Source: Alphaproteobacteria bacterium 41-28 (GTDB lineage Bacteria; Pseudomonadota; Alphaproteobacteria; UBA9655). From it: 64,000 nt of DNA. Within the stretch, counting starts at the first letter, position 1. Each line of letters begins with the position of its first letter. Where the stretch lies: positions 1 through 64,000 of the forward strand of contig MKUL01000023.1 in NCBI GenBank assembly GCA_001897795.1, in the 5' to 3' direction. The notes beneath the pieces are model-generated. The model was not told where the DNA came from and searched no databases. It saw only the letters and a list, made by a program, of their open reading frames with translations. The position numbers and the translations under genes are program-made. Positions 25,405 through 34,794 of this stretch are shown piece by piece.

Positions 25405-26378
25405 GTATTTTCCTCATTTGTGAGGATGTGTTGACGATTTCCATATCGAGCTAAAAGATCTGTTAGGAGATCAAAAAAACCCTCAACATTGACTTCACTA
25501 AAGACATGGGAATTAGCGGGTAGTCCTCTTTTGTGCCACCAATCTATAATCGAACGCCCACGTCCAATACCAAAAGATGTGTCAATTTCAATGTGCACAT
25601 CTTTTCCATTAAAGAGTGCGGGATTCAGAAGGTAGCCAATAACACAAGGGTCGTGAAGAGCGCCACCGGCAAGACCAAACTTTTTCATATCATATTCATA
25701 AAAAGCACGAAGCATTGTTGCAAGAGTATGGGCGACAGGATTATCCAAAGCATCGAGGCGAGAAAACCATTCTAAAGAAGTCACGATTTGATGGGTTACA
25801 TCAAGCCCGACGGTTGTGATTTTTTTGCCACAGGTGTAAAGAATATGAGCTGCCTCCGGATCTGCGTAAAAGTTATATTCTGCAGCAGGTGTGATATTTC
25901 CAAGCGTCATGGATCCACCCATGGTGACGATTTCTTCAATATGATCTAAAATTCTGGGTTCCCTAACGAGTGCTATAGCCACATTGGTTAGAGGGGCTGT
26001 TGTGGCAAGGGTTACTTTTTGAGGGGAAGTCATCAGTGTATCGATCAGAAAATCAACGGCATGGGATCTTTGTAAAGCCATGGTTGGCTTGGGCAGATCA
26101 ACGCCCTTGAGTCCTGTTTCCCCATAAACTTCATCCTCAATCTGAAGTTCCCGTAGAATAGGTTCCGGACATCCCGCATAAACCTTGATATCTGGTCTTC
26201 CCACAAGCTCGCAAGCTTTAAGGGCGTTTTGTGCTGTATAATTTAAGGAAACATTCCCCCCCGTAACCGTAATTCCGAGAAGATTAAATCTTTCGGGAGC
26301 GGCAAGGATCATTAAGATGGCAATGAAATCATCGATGCCGGGATCACAATCAAGAATCAAAGGGAGTGGTTTAGACAT
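25401..26378 (-). CDS. Inosine/uridine-preferring nucleoside hydrolase, copy 1
   Basis: 325 aa, first gene of the operon. Same signatures as copy 2: ILDCDPGIDDFIAIL, ITPAAEYNFYADPEAA and LHDPCVIGYLL. The two differ in the active-site segments before the C-terminal Asp (EYDMKKFGLAGG here), so they may prefer different bases. The ATG is only 2 nt after an AGG, and a 5-codon frame beginning 12 nt upstream overlaps it. Confidence 0.92.
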   Translation of the reverse strand: MSKPLPLILDCDPGIDDFIAILMILAAPERFNLLGITVTGGNVSLNYTAQNALKACELVGRPDIKVYAGCPEPILRELQIEDEVYGETGLKGVDLPKPTMALQRSHAVDFLIDTLMTSPQKVTLATTAPLTNVAIALVREPRILDHIEEIVTMGGSMTLGNITPAAEYNFYADPEAAHILYTCGKKITTVGLDVTHQIVTSLEWFSRLDALDNPVAHTLATMLRAFYEYDMKKFGLAGGALHDPCVIGYLLNPALFNGKDVHIEIDTSFGIGRGRSIIDWWHKRGLPANSHVFSEVNVEGFFDLLTDLLARYGNRQHILTNEENT

Positions 26379-26567
26379 CCTGTTTCATCAGCAAGAGGAA
26401 TTGACCTCTATCACCCCTATCCCATCCGCTTTTCCTATGCAAGAGGGCATATTACAATGGCAATTTTTAAGAAGGTGTCATTGTCTTCGTCTCTATAATT
26501 AATTGACTAATTAAGAGTAAAGTATTTATATGTGAATTCAATTTAAAATTACAATTTTTGAGGAGTT

Positions 26568-28047
26568 ATGAGTCTATTAAAAAAAATTTCCTGTGTGTTA
26601 TTTTTATTTTTTTTTCAATTTTCCTGTGTGGCGGGTCCTTTAGAAGAGGATGAATTACCGAGTGACAACAAGAACCCAAGTACTCAGATTTATAAAAACC
26701 TTTCTAGCAAAAAAGAAGAGCAAGATCTTAGGCAAACACCAACTTATATAGGCCTGCTTTCAACAAAAATTCTTCTTCAATGGAACCTCTTGGAACCAGA
26801 AACCCTTCTTCCTATTTTGTTTACTTCTAGATTCATACCTAAAGTCATTGATCATTTTATGGGAAATTCTTATCTAGGCTCTTTTTGTAAAGGAGCTTAT
26901 CGTTTAGCAAATTTTGCTGTGTTGGGGTATTATGGATACACGAATTTTGAAGCCTTTATTTTATCATATGGCGCAAGTTGGTTAGCTGAGAATATAGCAG
27001 ATGTGATTCATTCTACCCAGTTTGTAAAGAACAAGGAAATCTTAGGAGGCCTCCTTTTTGTCCTTGAAGAGGCGGGAAAACGAATCGGACACGAACTTTT
27101 TGTTCAAGGAGAAAGTCCCCCAGAACCGATGGGGGAAAAGATGGTTACTGGCGGGTTTCAATCCTTTATCCTCGATCACCATCACAATGGAACCTGCCCA
27201 GTTCTATCAACCTTATCATCCAATGGGGTGGATGTTTTTTCCTCAGCTACATGCAGCGTGTTTTCTGGTAAGCTGCAGCTTCCTCCCGAATATTGTCTCG
27301 CCTTTGAGAAGGAACAGATCAATCAGCTTTCTCTCGTTATGGCAAAGAAAGTTATAGAAGATTTTTCTTTAAAGGAGGGCAAGAAGTTCGGGATTTTTGG
27401 TGGAGAAAGGCATGGTCACGTATCTGATTTTCTTATGGAACTTGGTCTTTTACGTGTAGCTTATTCTATGGGAATTAAGCATCTTCTTTTAGAAGTTCCT
27501 GCTCCTTACTATGAAGAATTACAACGTCAAGCATTGGCTTCTTCCTCTCTCTTAACAAAAACGCCTTTATTACATGTTATCATTCAGGCTGCTATTCAAT
27601 TAGGCATGGAAGTTGTTCCTATAGATTTGGCTAGTAGAACACAAGGGTTAACAGTAAAAGGCACGTGTCCCACGATGGAAGTCATTTTCGATCCTGAAAG
27701 AGAATGCCATTTGCCGTAATATTCTCGCTTTAAAAGCTAATTTTATCGCATTTTTAGGACATTTACATCCGAGTTACTTTTCTCATCGGTGTGCCGGGAT
27801 GAGTGAAGAATACAGTTTATCATTCTTTACTTGGCACACTAGAGAATCAACAGATAAAATTAACCAAGCTTTAGAAGCATTTAGGCCTTGCAAACCCTAT
27901 GTTTCTGATAGATATAAGGAAGCTATTTCTTTCCCGAATGGTGGAGAAATGACTCAACTCTCTCTAAAAGCAAGTAAAGCATTAGAGCGTAATACGCTTG
28001 GCAGGCTTTTATTTTCTGGAGTCTTAAAGTTTGATGAACGTCCTTGA
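26568..28047 (+). pseudogene. Secreted TIKI/ChaN-like protein, frameshifted
   Basis: The first frame runs 383 codons to a stop at 27717-27719. From about 27697 the +1 frame continues the protein (ENAICRNILALKANF, then FLGHLHPSYF) to 28047, about 490 aa in total. A signal peptide ends FSCVA, GAGGAG precedes the ATG, hydrophobic helices fill about 60-165, and a GIFGGERHGHVSDF block with IKHLLLEVPAP and LGMEVVPIDL resembles ChaN/EreA-like proteins of the TIKI superfamily. Either a recent one-base change at GAAAGAGAA or a sequencing error. Confidence 0.65.
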
Positions 28048-28135
28048 TAATTTTTGGGATTTGCTTCATTCAAAAGTTGAAAGGCAACTGTGTGAAATAT
28101 TAGACTTCAACGTCTAAATTCCGGAATGACGCCGC

Positions 28136-28166
28136 AAAAAAACACCACCCCAAGGGGTGGTGTTTT
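28136..28166 (-). terminator. Rho-independent terminator of pal
   Basis: An 11-bp stem (AACACCACCCC) with a 2-nt loop at 28141-28164; on the minus strand it is followed by a T run. It also has T residues on the plus side, so it can work both ways. Confidence 0.9.
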
Positions 28167-28201
28167 CTTCACATTTAGATAAGTTTAATTGAATAAACTT
28201 A

Positions 28202-28708
28202 TTAGTCCAAAACTGTGATAGCAACACGGTTTTGTTGCCATGCCCATTCGCTGCCATCTTGTTCAACGACTGGACGGTTCTTACCGTAGCTAACAACCCT
28301 GATACGTGCAGGATCAACACCAAATGCAATGAGCTTTTCTCTAGCTGCGTTCGCACGGCGTTCACCGAGTGCCAAGTTGTACTCAACGGTTCCGCGGTTA
28401 TCGCAATGGCCATCGATGGTTACGACGTAATTTGCATAGGTGTTTAACCATGCAGCTTGACGTTGTAAAGTTTCTAGCCCGTCAGGACGAACAGCTGATC
28501 TGTCAAAGTCGAAGAACACACGGTCACCGACATTGTCCACGAAATCAGCTACAGATCCTGGAACGCAGGCCTCAGCAGCGAGTTCAGCTTCTGCAGCAGC
28601 AAGTGGTCCGCCTTGACCCGAAACATCGACGCATTCATCGACGCATGATCCGCAAGCAGTTAAAGCAAGAGCCGATGCTGCGAGAAGGCTTGTAATTGTT
28701 AAACGCAT
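28202..28708 (-). CDS. pal: Peptidoglycan-associated lipoprotein Pal
   Basis: 168 aa outer membrane lipoprotein of the Tol-Pal system, which ties the outer membrane to peptidoglycan during division. The lipobox is LTAC (Cys19). The OmpA-like domain covers about 60-165 with FFDFDRSAVRP and the peptidoglycan-binding block NLALGERRANAAREKL. AGGAGA precedes ATG. It follows tolB with a 168-nt gap. Confidence 0.95.
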   Translation of the reverse strand: MRLTITSLLAASALALTACGSCVDECVDVSGQGGPLAAAEAELAAEACVPGSVADFVDNVGDRVFFDFDRSAVRPDGLETLQRQAAWLNTYANYVVTIDGHCDNRGTVEYNLALGERRANAAREKLIAFGVDPARIRVVSYGKNRPVVEQDGSEWAWQQNRVAITVLD

Positions 28709-28876
28709 TTCTTTTTTTCTCCTTTTTTAGTTTTTCATTCGCCCACTTTAGCGGGAGAACATTAAAAAAATATTAAAATTGTATCTTTTTTTTGATGTCC
28801 TTCGCCCTATGTCAAGTCCGAAGACTTTAGACATCGTGAACCTCACTATAACCTATTGAAGGTAAAGGATCAAGAG

Positions 28877-30175
28877 CTACCATGTAGGATAAGATCCTTG
28901 ACCTGGAATAGGTACTTTTCTCTTGTTAAATCCTACAATATCGACCCTACAAATCCCCACATTACTCTCTCGACTAGACTGGCAAGTATACATAATTTCG
29001 CGTCCATTTGGAGACCATGTAGGACCCTCGAGAAGATAGCCCGAGTCGAGCATGCGTTCGCCTGATCCATCAGGGCGCATAACGCCGATATAAAACGTAC
29101 CTTTATAATGCCGAGTAAAGGCAATAAGGTCTCCCCGGGGAGACCAAATAGGGTTATCGTGATAACCTGGGCTAAAGCTGATGCGTGTGCCTTCACCGCC
29201 TGCTGCATCTCGCACATAGATTTGTGGTTTTCCGCCCCTGTCTGAGATGTAACAAATTTTGGTTCCATCTGGAGAATAGCAGGGGGCAATGTCAATCGAT
29301 GATGAGGATGCTGTGAGCTTCTCCATTCTCTTGCTCCCTAAATCCATTTTGTAAAGAGTCGTCGCTCCCCCCTTCGCGCTGGCAAGGATTAAGTGATCTC
29401 CCCTCGGCGAGAATCGCGGCGACATTCTTTGACCCTCTAACGAAGCGATAGATTCGGATTGGCCCGTTTCAAGGTTGTGAATATGGAGAGTGGGGGATCT
29501 ATCATCTGCTCCAAAATTGATATAAGCAATTTTTGTTCGATCAGGGGAAAACCGCGGTGTTAATACCCGTGTGTTTCCGCTGGAAATGAATTGATGATTA
29601 GCTCCATCATAATCCATAATGGCCAAGCGATATTTTCGATCCATCTCTGGTCCACTTTCAGCGATATACACAACGCGTGTATCGAAGTAGCCTTTGTCTC
29701 CCGTCATGCGCTCATAAATTTCATCGGCAATTTTATGGGCAACCCGACGCCAATTACTCGCGTCGCTTCCAAGGGAAAGACCGGTGAGTTGCGATTCTGT
29801 GAACACATCGAAGAGACGAAAGTCAACTTGGAAAGCATTTCCATTGCGCTTTAAAAGCCCTCCGACCAAAGCTTCTGCATTCAGAATTTTCCAGTCGGCA
29901 AAGCGGGGGGCAGTCATAACGTCTTGCGCTGATTGAATATGGGCTTGAGGATCGACGATATGAAAAAGGCCGCAACTTTCCAAATCATTCATGATAACTT
30001 CTGTGATGTCTTGCCCAACTTTAGCAAGTTCCGGATCCCTGCTTCCATCAAAGGGAGTGATAGCAATGGGAACGGGCTTAAACGTTCCCTCGGTTACATT
30101 AATGCGAAGCTCAGCGGAAGCTGCAAAAGTTAAGCTTAGAAAAATTAGGAAAGTAGAAGCAAATTTTTTGATCAT
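28877..30175 (-). CDS. tolB: Tol-Pal system protein TolB
   Basis: 432-aa periplasmic protein. Signal peptide 1-21, N-terminal TolB_N domain (about 25-150), then a six-bladed beta-propeller of WD/PD40 repeats with repeating SPDGTKI, SPRGDH and SPNGREI units. tolQ, tolR and tolA do not lie upstream; an unrelated membrane protein gene is there instead, so the operon is split. AAGGAA lies before the ATG. Confidence 0.95.
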   Translation of the reverse strand: MIKKFASTFLIFLSLTFAASAELRINVTEGTFKPVPIAITPFDGSRDPELAKVGQDITEVIMNDLESCGLFHIVDPQAHIQSAQDVMTAPRFADWKILNAEALVGGLLKRNGNAFQVDFRLFDVFTESQLTGLSLGSDASNWRRVAHKIADEIYERMTGDKGYFDTRVVYIAESGPEMDRKYRLAIMDYDGANHQFISSGNTRVLTPRFSPDRTKIAYINFGADDRSPTLHIHNLETGQSESIASLEGQRMSPRFSPRGDHLILASAKGGATTLYKMDLGSKRMEKLTASSSSIDIAPCYSPDGTKICYISDRGGKPQIYVRDAAGGEGTRISFSPGYHDNPIWSPRGDLIAFTRHYKGTFYIGVMRPDGSGERMLDSGYLLEGPTWSPNGREIMYTCQSSRESNVGICRVDIVGFNKRKVPIPGQGSYPTW

Positions 30176-30355
30176 GAAATCAATTCCTTAATGATGTCTA
30201 AAACAATTAAAGAAGAGATTACTCTTTCTTGTTTCAAGAGACAAGAAGGGAGTTTGTTTAATGTATTCACAGCCCTGAGCCGAACAAAAAAGTAATTCCG
30301 AAAGCCTATGACATTGGATCTTTTTTATCACCGAAAGACCTTTGTGCAGATAGGC

Positions 30356-32329
30356 TTAATAAACCTTTGGGTTTTTGATTAAAAAACCTGCGTTTTGATA
30401 GTGCCAAAATCTGACGGCAAGGAGAGCATTTGGAAGGTTATCATTCACATTGAAGCAAATTTCCATTTCCTTATTCGATGACCCACCCACTTCTTGATAA
30501 AATATATCTTTTTTTAAAAAAATTTGCATTTCATTTTGAGAAACGACATCTAAACTAAATATAGGTTTTTTCGAATCCCTTGGTGGTGTTGATTTAATGC
30601 CAAATTGAATACAATATTTTCCTTTTGGAAGCCTTATGGGATTAGTATATAGAGGTACCCCTTGAAGAACTTTTTCAGAGATATCAAAGTCGTTATCAAC
30701 ATGTCCAACATCACTCGTATAATGAGGATTTTTAAACATATTTGAGAGATATTCCTTCCTTAAATTCTGTTCTAGATGATAAGAAGTTGGAACTAAGAAA
30801 GGACTAAATGATGGGAGTTGAGGGAGGGTTCTATTAGTTGCCAAGTATACATTTGTGCCAATAATTTTATACATATAAGGTAGATGAGAAAGGAGTATGT
30901 AGAACGGTACTAATCCTTCCTCAAGGTAATAATTATAAAATATTAAGCTGTCTATATTTTCCAATTCCTTAAGTTTTTGATCTGCTTTTCCGAAGAACTT
31001 CCTGCGCTCTTCTACTGAAGCATTCCTTAAATACAGTATCTGTTTTTTTGTAAAAAGTTCCGGAGCAAGTGAGGCTACTGATCCATCCACAATCATATTA
31101 CCAAGTTGGTCTGTGCCATAAAGTAAAGAAGTTTGAAACCTTTGGAAAATGGCTTTTTGGCTGACTCCGGGCTCCAAAATAAAAGTCTTATAATTAAATG
31201 AGTTATTAAAAACCACAGAACTTAGAATAATAACAGCGTAGCCTATAAATATCTCTTTTTTAATTTTATTTGATATTCCTTCAGGATAAATAGCTTTTAT
31301 TATTAATAAAGGCCAAAATAAGATAAGTAAATAAAAAGCACCATAGTAAAAATATAGACCAGATGCCCATGTAGATATTGAAAAAAAATTAAACAAGAAC
31401 CAGGGGAGTAATGCAAATACACCCAATGAAAGGAATGGTTTTTTTGATATTGCTGACCATATTAAAATTAAGAGAACAGGAATATAAAAATATCCCCTGT
31501 TATTAAAAATAAATATCGCTCTTTCTTTTATTAATTCCCATGAAAGATGAGAAAAAGGAGGCGATCCAATGTAAAGATCGGTAAAATTGCATAGCCCCCC
31601 ATTTCGTAGGTATTTTTGAAGAGCTAAAGCTAATATACTATAAGAGAATGCTAAAATTGCATAGAATAAGTAGGGTTTGTATACTGTCCTATTTTTAAAA
31701 TAGTCTATAATAATTAAAAAGAATAATAAGCTAAAAAGATGAAACCCAGTACATTCTCTAATGCTTAAGCAAAATATAAAAAAGGGCAGTGCAATGAGTG
31801 GTTTTTTTTGTATTAAAAAGGCGAGAAAAAAAACGGCCAAAGGGATAAATATCATCTCATAATGGGGATAGTACATGGATGAGACAGATATTCCACTAAA
31901 TGAAAAGAGAAGGGAGAATAAAAATGCAAGCGTAATTTCAGATACAGAGGTTAGTTCATGTAGTCTATAGAAGACATAAAACATCGAAAGAGCCAATAAA
32001 CCATGACTTATCCCCTGAAAATAAGCAAAAAAGCTAATCATAGTAACATCGATTACTTTACTAAAGAGCGAAGTTACTGAAAATAGGGGAGTGAAATGAG
32101 AAACAATAAAAGCATTCCCCCAAAGTTCACCTAAGGAAGGAGGTAGTTGAACGTTTAGCTCATTATGCCACATGAGATATGCACACATTCCTGCATCTTC
32201 AAGAGGGCATCCGTACTCATAAAACAGATTTAAAACATAATTATAACTAAATAAGAATGCAGGTATAGAACATAAAAATCCTAATGATATGAATAATCCT
32301 AATGAGAAATTATATTGAGTTTGTGACAT
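30356..32329 (-). CDS. Large polytopic membrane protein, possibly DUF2079/GT-C-like
   Basis: 657 aa with 10-12 hydrophobic helices in the first 430 residues and a soluble C-terminal third (about 470-657) ending in a jelly-roll-like beta segment. The early loop EDAGMCAYLMWHN and the HFTPLFSVTSL motif match DUF2079-type proteins, which share the GT-C glycosyltransferase scaffold. An acidic residue in that loop would be catalytic in GT-C enzymes. Substrate unknown; assignment from the pattern only. AT-richer than tolB. Confidence 0.6.
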   Translation of the reverse strand: MSQTQYNFSLGLFISLGFLCSIPAFLFSYNYVLNLFYEYGCPLEDAGMCAYLMWHNELNVQLPPSLGELWGNAFIVSHFTPLFSVTSLFSKVIDVTMISFFAYFQGISHGLLALSMFYVFYRLHELTSVSEITLAFLFSLLFSFSGISVSSMYYPHYEMIFIPLAVFFLAFLIQKKPLIALPFFIFCLSIRECTGFHLFSLLFFLIIIDYFKNRTVYKPYLFYAILAFSYSILALALQKYLRNGGLCNFTDLYIGSPPFSHLSWELIKERAIFIFNNRGYFYIPVLLILIWSAISKKPFLSLGVFALLPWFLFNFFSISTWASGLYFYYGAFYLLILFWPLLIIKAIYPEGISNKIKKEIFIGYAVIILSSVVFNNSFNYKTFILEPGVSQKAIFQRFQTSLLYGTDQLGNMIVDGSVASLAPELFTKKQILYLRNASVEERRKFFGKADQKLKELENIDSLIFYNYYLEEGLVPFYILLSHLPYMYKIIGTNVYLATNRTLPQLPSFSPFLVPTSYHLEQNLRKEYLSNMFKNPHYTSDVGHVDNDFDISEKVLQGVPLYTNPIRLPKGKYCIQFGIKSTPPRDSKKPIFSLDVVSQNEMQIFLKKDIFYQEVGGSSNKEMEICFNVNDNLPNALLAVRFWHYQNAGFLIKNPKVY

Positions 32330-32510
32330 TAAATAGCATCTGTTTTATTTCTTTATGGAAAAATTTAAAGACTTGCTATGCAAGTGAAAAAAGAGAAGGC
32401 TTTTGATCTTGGGATGAGTCATAAGCCGATAGCTCGCTTTTCTTATGCAAGGAGCTTTAAATGAGACCTTTTTCATAAATTCCGAGAGAAGGAATCCAAA
32501 ATGATTGAAT

Positions 32511-32852
32511 TTACACAGCAGGTCTCATGAAAAGAAATATCTTAAGGTTGATAAGCTGATGCCGTTCCTTCAGGTGGTAGGCTGACCCTATTGGCTGATA
32601 AGATGATGCTGTTCCTTTAGGTTGGTAGGCTGACCCTATTGGCTGATAAGATGATGCTGTTCCTTCAGGTTGGTAGGCTGATCCTATTGGCTGATAAGAT
32701 GATGCCGTTCCTTCAGGTTGATAGGCTGATCCTGTCGGGTGACAAGTTGAGATTGTCTTAGGATCTTCTCCTTTTTCTTTTTCAAACATGGCACAGACAC
32801 AGCAAGTCGAAGACATAAAAGCAAAAGCTGCAAGAGTTGATTTTTTTAACAT
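32511..32852 (-). CDS. Secreted tandem-repeat protein with frameshifted 3' end
   Basis: 113 aa. Signal peptide ends CCVCA, followed by MFEKEKGED (AM class). Then a 16-aa unit GSAYQPEGTASSYQPI is repeated three times, with a fourth unit broken. One base is missing near 32575 relative to the other units, shifting the frame; restoring it gives the fourth unit followed by a stop at 32544-32542. The Tyr-Gln-Pro repeats recall extended surface or wall-spanning proteins; function unknown. TTGACA/TATGGA promoter at 32910-32882. Confidence 0.65.
   Translation of the reverse strand: MLKKSTLAAFAFMSSTCCVCAMFEKEKGEDPKTISTCHPTGSAYQPEGTASSYQPIGSAYQPEGTASSYQPIGSAYQPKGTASSYQPIGSAYHLKERHQLINLKIFLFMRPAV
32560..32750. 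repeat. 48-bp coding tandem repeat, about four units
   Basis: Units of 48 nt containing gttcctTcaggttggtaggc, differing at a few positions. They encode the 16-aa repeat of the gene at 32511-32852. Confidence 0.85.
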
Positions 32853-32881
32853 TATGTTAAGCTCCTTTAGTTACCAAAAAA

Positions 32882-32910
32882 TCCATAAATTAAACAAAAT
32901 TGTTTGTCAA
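32882..32910 (-). promoter_or_regulatory. Predicted promoter of the tandem-repeat protein gene
   Basis: Minus strand TTGACA (32910-32905) and TATGGA (32887-32882), 17-nt spacing, 30 nt before the start codon. Confidence 0.55.
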
Positions 32911-32941
32911 TAATCTTTTTTTCAATATTTTAACGTTATTA

Positions 32942-33781
32942 GGTTCTGTGCACTTATCTAAAAATTAAATCAAAAAAGTGGTAATATTCCATTGCAATTA
33001 AAAAGAGCATTACCATGGATAAGTATTACATCAAGCCAGAAGCGTGGTCAAAAATTTATGAAATTCTCAAGGGAATGAGGCAGATTCGCGTCAAGAATGA
33101 AGCTAAAACAAGACGTTTTTTTGAAGGTATTTATTATATAATGAGGACCGGAGCCCAATGGCGGGAGCTCCCTGCCTATTACGGAAAATGGCGCAGTGTT
33201 CACAAGCGTTATGAAGCTTGGTGTCGTAAAGATTTTTTGAATTTTATCTTACAATACCTTGCTCCAGATAAAGATGGGGAAAGCCATATGCTTGATACCA
33301 GTATTGTTAGAGCTCATCCTTGTGCTGCAGGATATAAAAAGGGTTCTCAAGAAGAACAAGCTTTGGGTCGCAGTAAGGGTGGTTTTACAACAAAAATTCA
33401 TGTTGTTGTTGATGCTTTAGGGCAAGCTCTGAGATTTTCCCTAACAGCTGGGCACAGGCACGATATTACCCAAGCTTTCTATCTTATTAAGGGATTTAAG
33501 AATTCCAACATTATCGCTGATAAAGCATATGATTCAGATGCCTTTATTGAACAGATTGAACAACAGAATTGTACACCTGTTATTCCTCCACGTACTTCCA
33601 GAAAAGAGCCAAGAGGGTATGATGGACATCTTTATAAAGAAAGACACCTCATCGAGTGTTTCTTTAATAAGATAAAACACTTCAGAAGAGTCTTTTCTCG
33701 CTTTGACAAAAAGGCTTCTTCTTTTATGGGATTCCTCGCTTTTGCTTCTACTATCCTATGGCTCAGATAAGTACAAGAACC
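32942..33781 (+). mobile_element. Intact IS5-family insertion sequence (840 bp)
   Basis: Terminal inverted repeats GGTTCTGTGCACTTATCT (left, 32942-32959) and its imperfect inverse AGATAAGTACAAGAACC (right, 33765-33781). A 2-bp TA duplication flanks it (32940-32941 and 33782-33783). It holds one uninterrupted transposase gene. Confidence 0.9.
33015..33770 (+). CDS. IS5-family transposase (IS427-like)
   Basis: 251-aa DDE transposase in one frame. The catalytic triad is visible: D94 (HMLDTS), D169 (IIADKAYD) and E214 in the signature Y-x2-R-x3-E-x6-K (Y207, R210, E214, K221). The N-terminal DUF4096-type domain has TGAQWRELP. The intact frame and good repeats suggest an active or recently active element. 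The stop codon lies in the right inverted repeat region. Confidence 0.95.
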   Translation: MDKYYIKPEAWSKIYEILKGMRQIRVKNEAKTRRFFEGIYYIMRTGAQWRELPAYYGKWRSVHKRYEAWCRKDFLNFILQYLAPDKDGESHMLDTSIVRAHPCAAGYKKGSQEEQALGRSKGGFTTKIHVVVDALGQALRFSLTAGHRHDITQAFYLIKGFKNSNIIADKAYDSDAFIEQIEQQNCTPVIPPRTSRKEPRGYDGHLYKERHLIECFFNKIKHFRRVFSRFDKKASSFMGFLAFASTILWLR

Positions 33782-34455
33782 TAGTGATTTTTTGATTCCT
33801 TGTGTGTTCCTTGTTCAGAGCGCAGAAATGTTGTTCCATTAATATTCCACTCTTGTAAACTAGGAAGGCACTCAGCTACGTTTTCTGACTTAATATTAGG
33901 CATAAAATAAAGCTCTAACTTTTCCAGCCTTGTAAGGGAACGTAGAGCACATAAGCCTTCTTTCGTTACTTTGTTTAAAGAGGTAAGATGAAGGATTTGA
34001 AGGTGGGGACAATTGGCAACGACGTGTATTATATCGGAATCACTTACGTCCTCCTCACACCCATACGTATTACCCAGATGAAGTTCTGTCAGGAAAGGGG
34101 GCAAATGAGAAAGATAGAAATTCTCTCTTAGCCTATCAAGATCAACGAAACTTAAGTCTAGTTTTTTTACACAAGCCGGAAACGTTTGAAGAAGTTTTTT
34201 GAGCCTTTCGGAATCTTGCTGATTCGCGTCTCTGTGGGAAAGATCAGTTTCAAGATGTCTTATGACTGGGTCATCGTTAGCTATATCCTTCCATTTTCTT
34301 GAGACGAAGGATAAGTTCCTATTATCTCTGAATTTTGAAACTTTAGAAGCAATATTTACCAATATTTCCTCAGGCAAAGTCTCCATAGCTTGGAGATTCC
34401 CATTGATACAAAAATTTAAAAAAGAAGAAATGAGTATAATTTTACTTAATTTCAT
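33781..34455 (-). CDS. Secreted F-box and leucine-rich-repeat protein (effector candidate)
   Basis: 224 aa. Signal peptide 1-23 ends GNLQA, then METLPEE. Residues 24-68 read as a canonical F-box: LPEEILVNIASKV, then VSRKWKDIAND. Leucine-rich repeats follow (about 95-205): KKLDLSFVDL, TELHLGNTYG, QILHLTSLNKV, EKLELYFMPNI. This Skp2-like order is eukaryotic; F-boxes bind Skp1 of host SCF ubiquitin ligases, and bacterial F-box proteins are translocated effectors. An IS abuts the gene: its TAG stop is made by the target duplication plus the first IS base. Secretion into the host is inference. Confidence 0.8.
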   Translation of the reverse strand: MKLSKIILISSFLNFCINGNLQAMETLPEEILVNIASKVSKFRDNRNLSFVSRKWKDIANDDPVIRHLETDLSHRDANQQDSERLKKLLQTFPACVKKLDLSFVDLDRLRENFYLSHLPPFLTELHLGNTYGCEEDVSDSDIIHVVANCPHLQILHLTSLNKVTKEGLCALRSLTRLEKLELYFMPNIKSENVAECLPSLQEWNINGTTFLRSEQGTHKESKNH

Positions 34456-34690
34456 AAGATTATTTTTCCCTATTAGAGTTAAATTTGGGACTTAGTGTAA
34501 CGTATTTATAATACAATTCTCCCTAAGGATCAAGGTGATGACGAGGCTTAACGCCTGACATATTTTCATGAGGCTCAAAATATATTATAGGGTTTCTCTC
34601 AAAAAAGGAGGAGTTTGATGAGAAGCAAATTGGTGTATAGCAATAGTAGAAATTATAGCTAATGATCTATTATGCTTCTTTTGTCTTTTA

Positions 34691-34716
34691 GCTCAGATAA
34701 GTGCACAGAGCCTAGT
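34691..34716. mobile_element. Solo end of a related IS5-family element
   Basis: AGCTCAGATAAGTGCACAGAGCC matches the right end of the neighbouring IS (GCTCAGATAAGTACAAGAACC) and the inverse of its left end, followed by TA. No transposase remains. The rest of 34456-34794 shows no gene, only the leader of the F-box gene. Confidence 0.65.
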
Positions 34717-34794
34717 TGCGTCATTCAGGAATTTAGAAAACCCTGTGGATTCTTGCTGAGCAGTGCTAAGATCCAATATTTACTGATGCCAATT

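Noticed and set aside
28232..28695. Plus-strand open frames opposite pal
   Set aside because: They mirror the codon structure of the pal gene, have no ribosome site and no sensible protein features.
32560..32750. Possible CRISPR array
   Set aside because: The 48-nt units abut without spacers and are in frame in a secreted protein gene.
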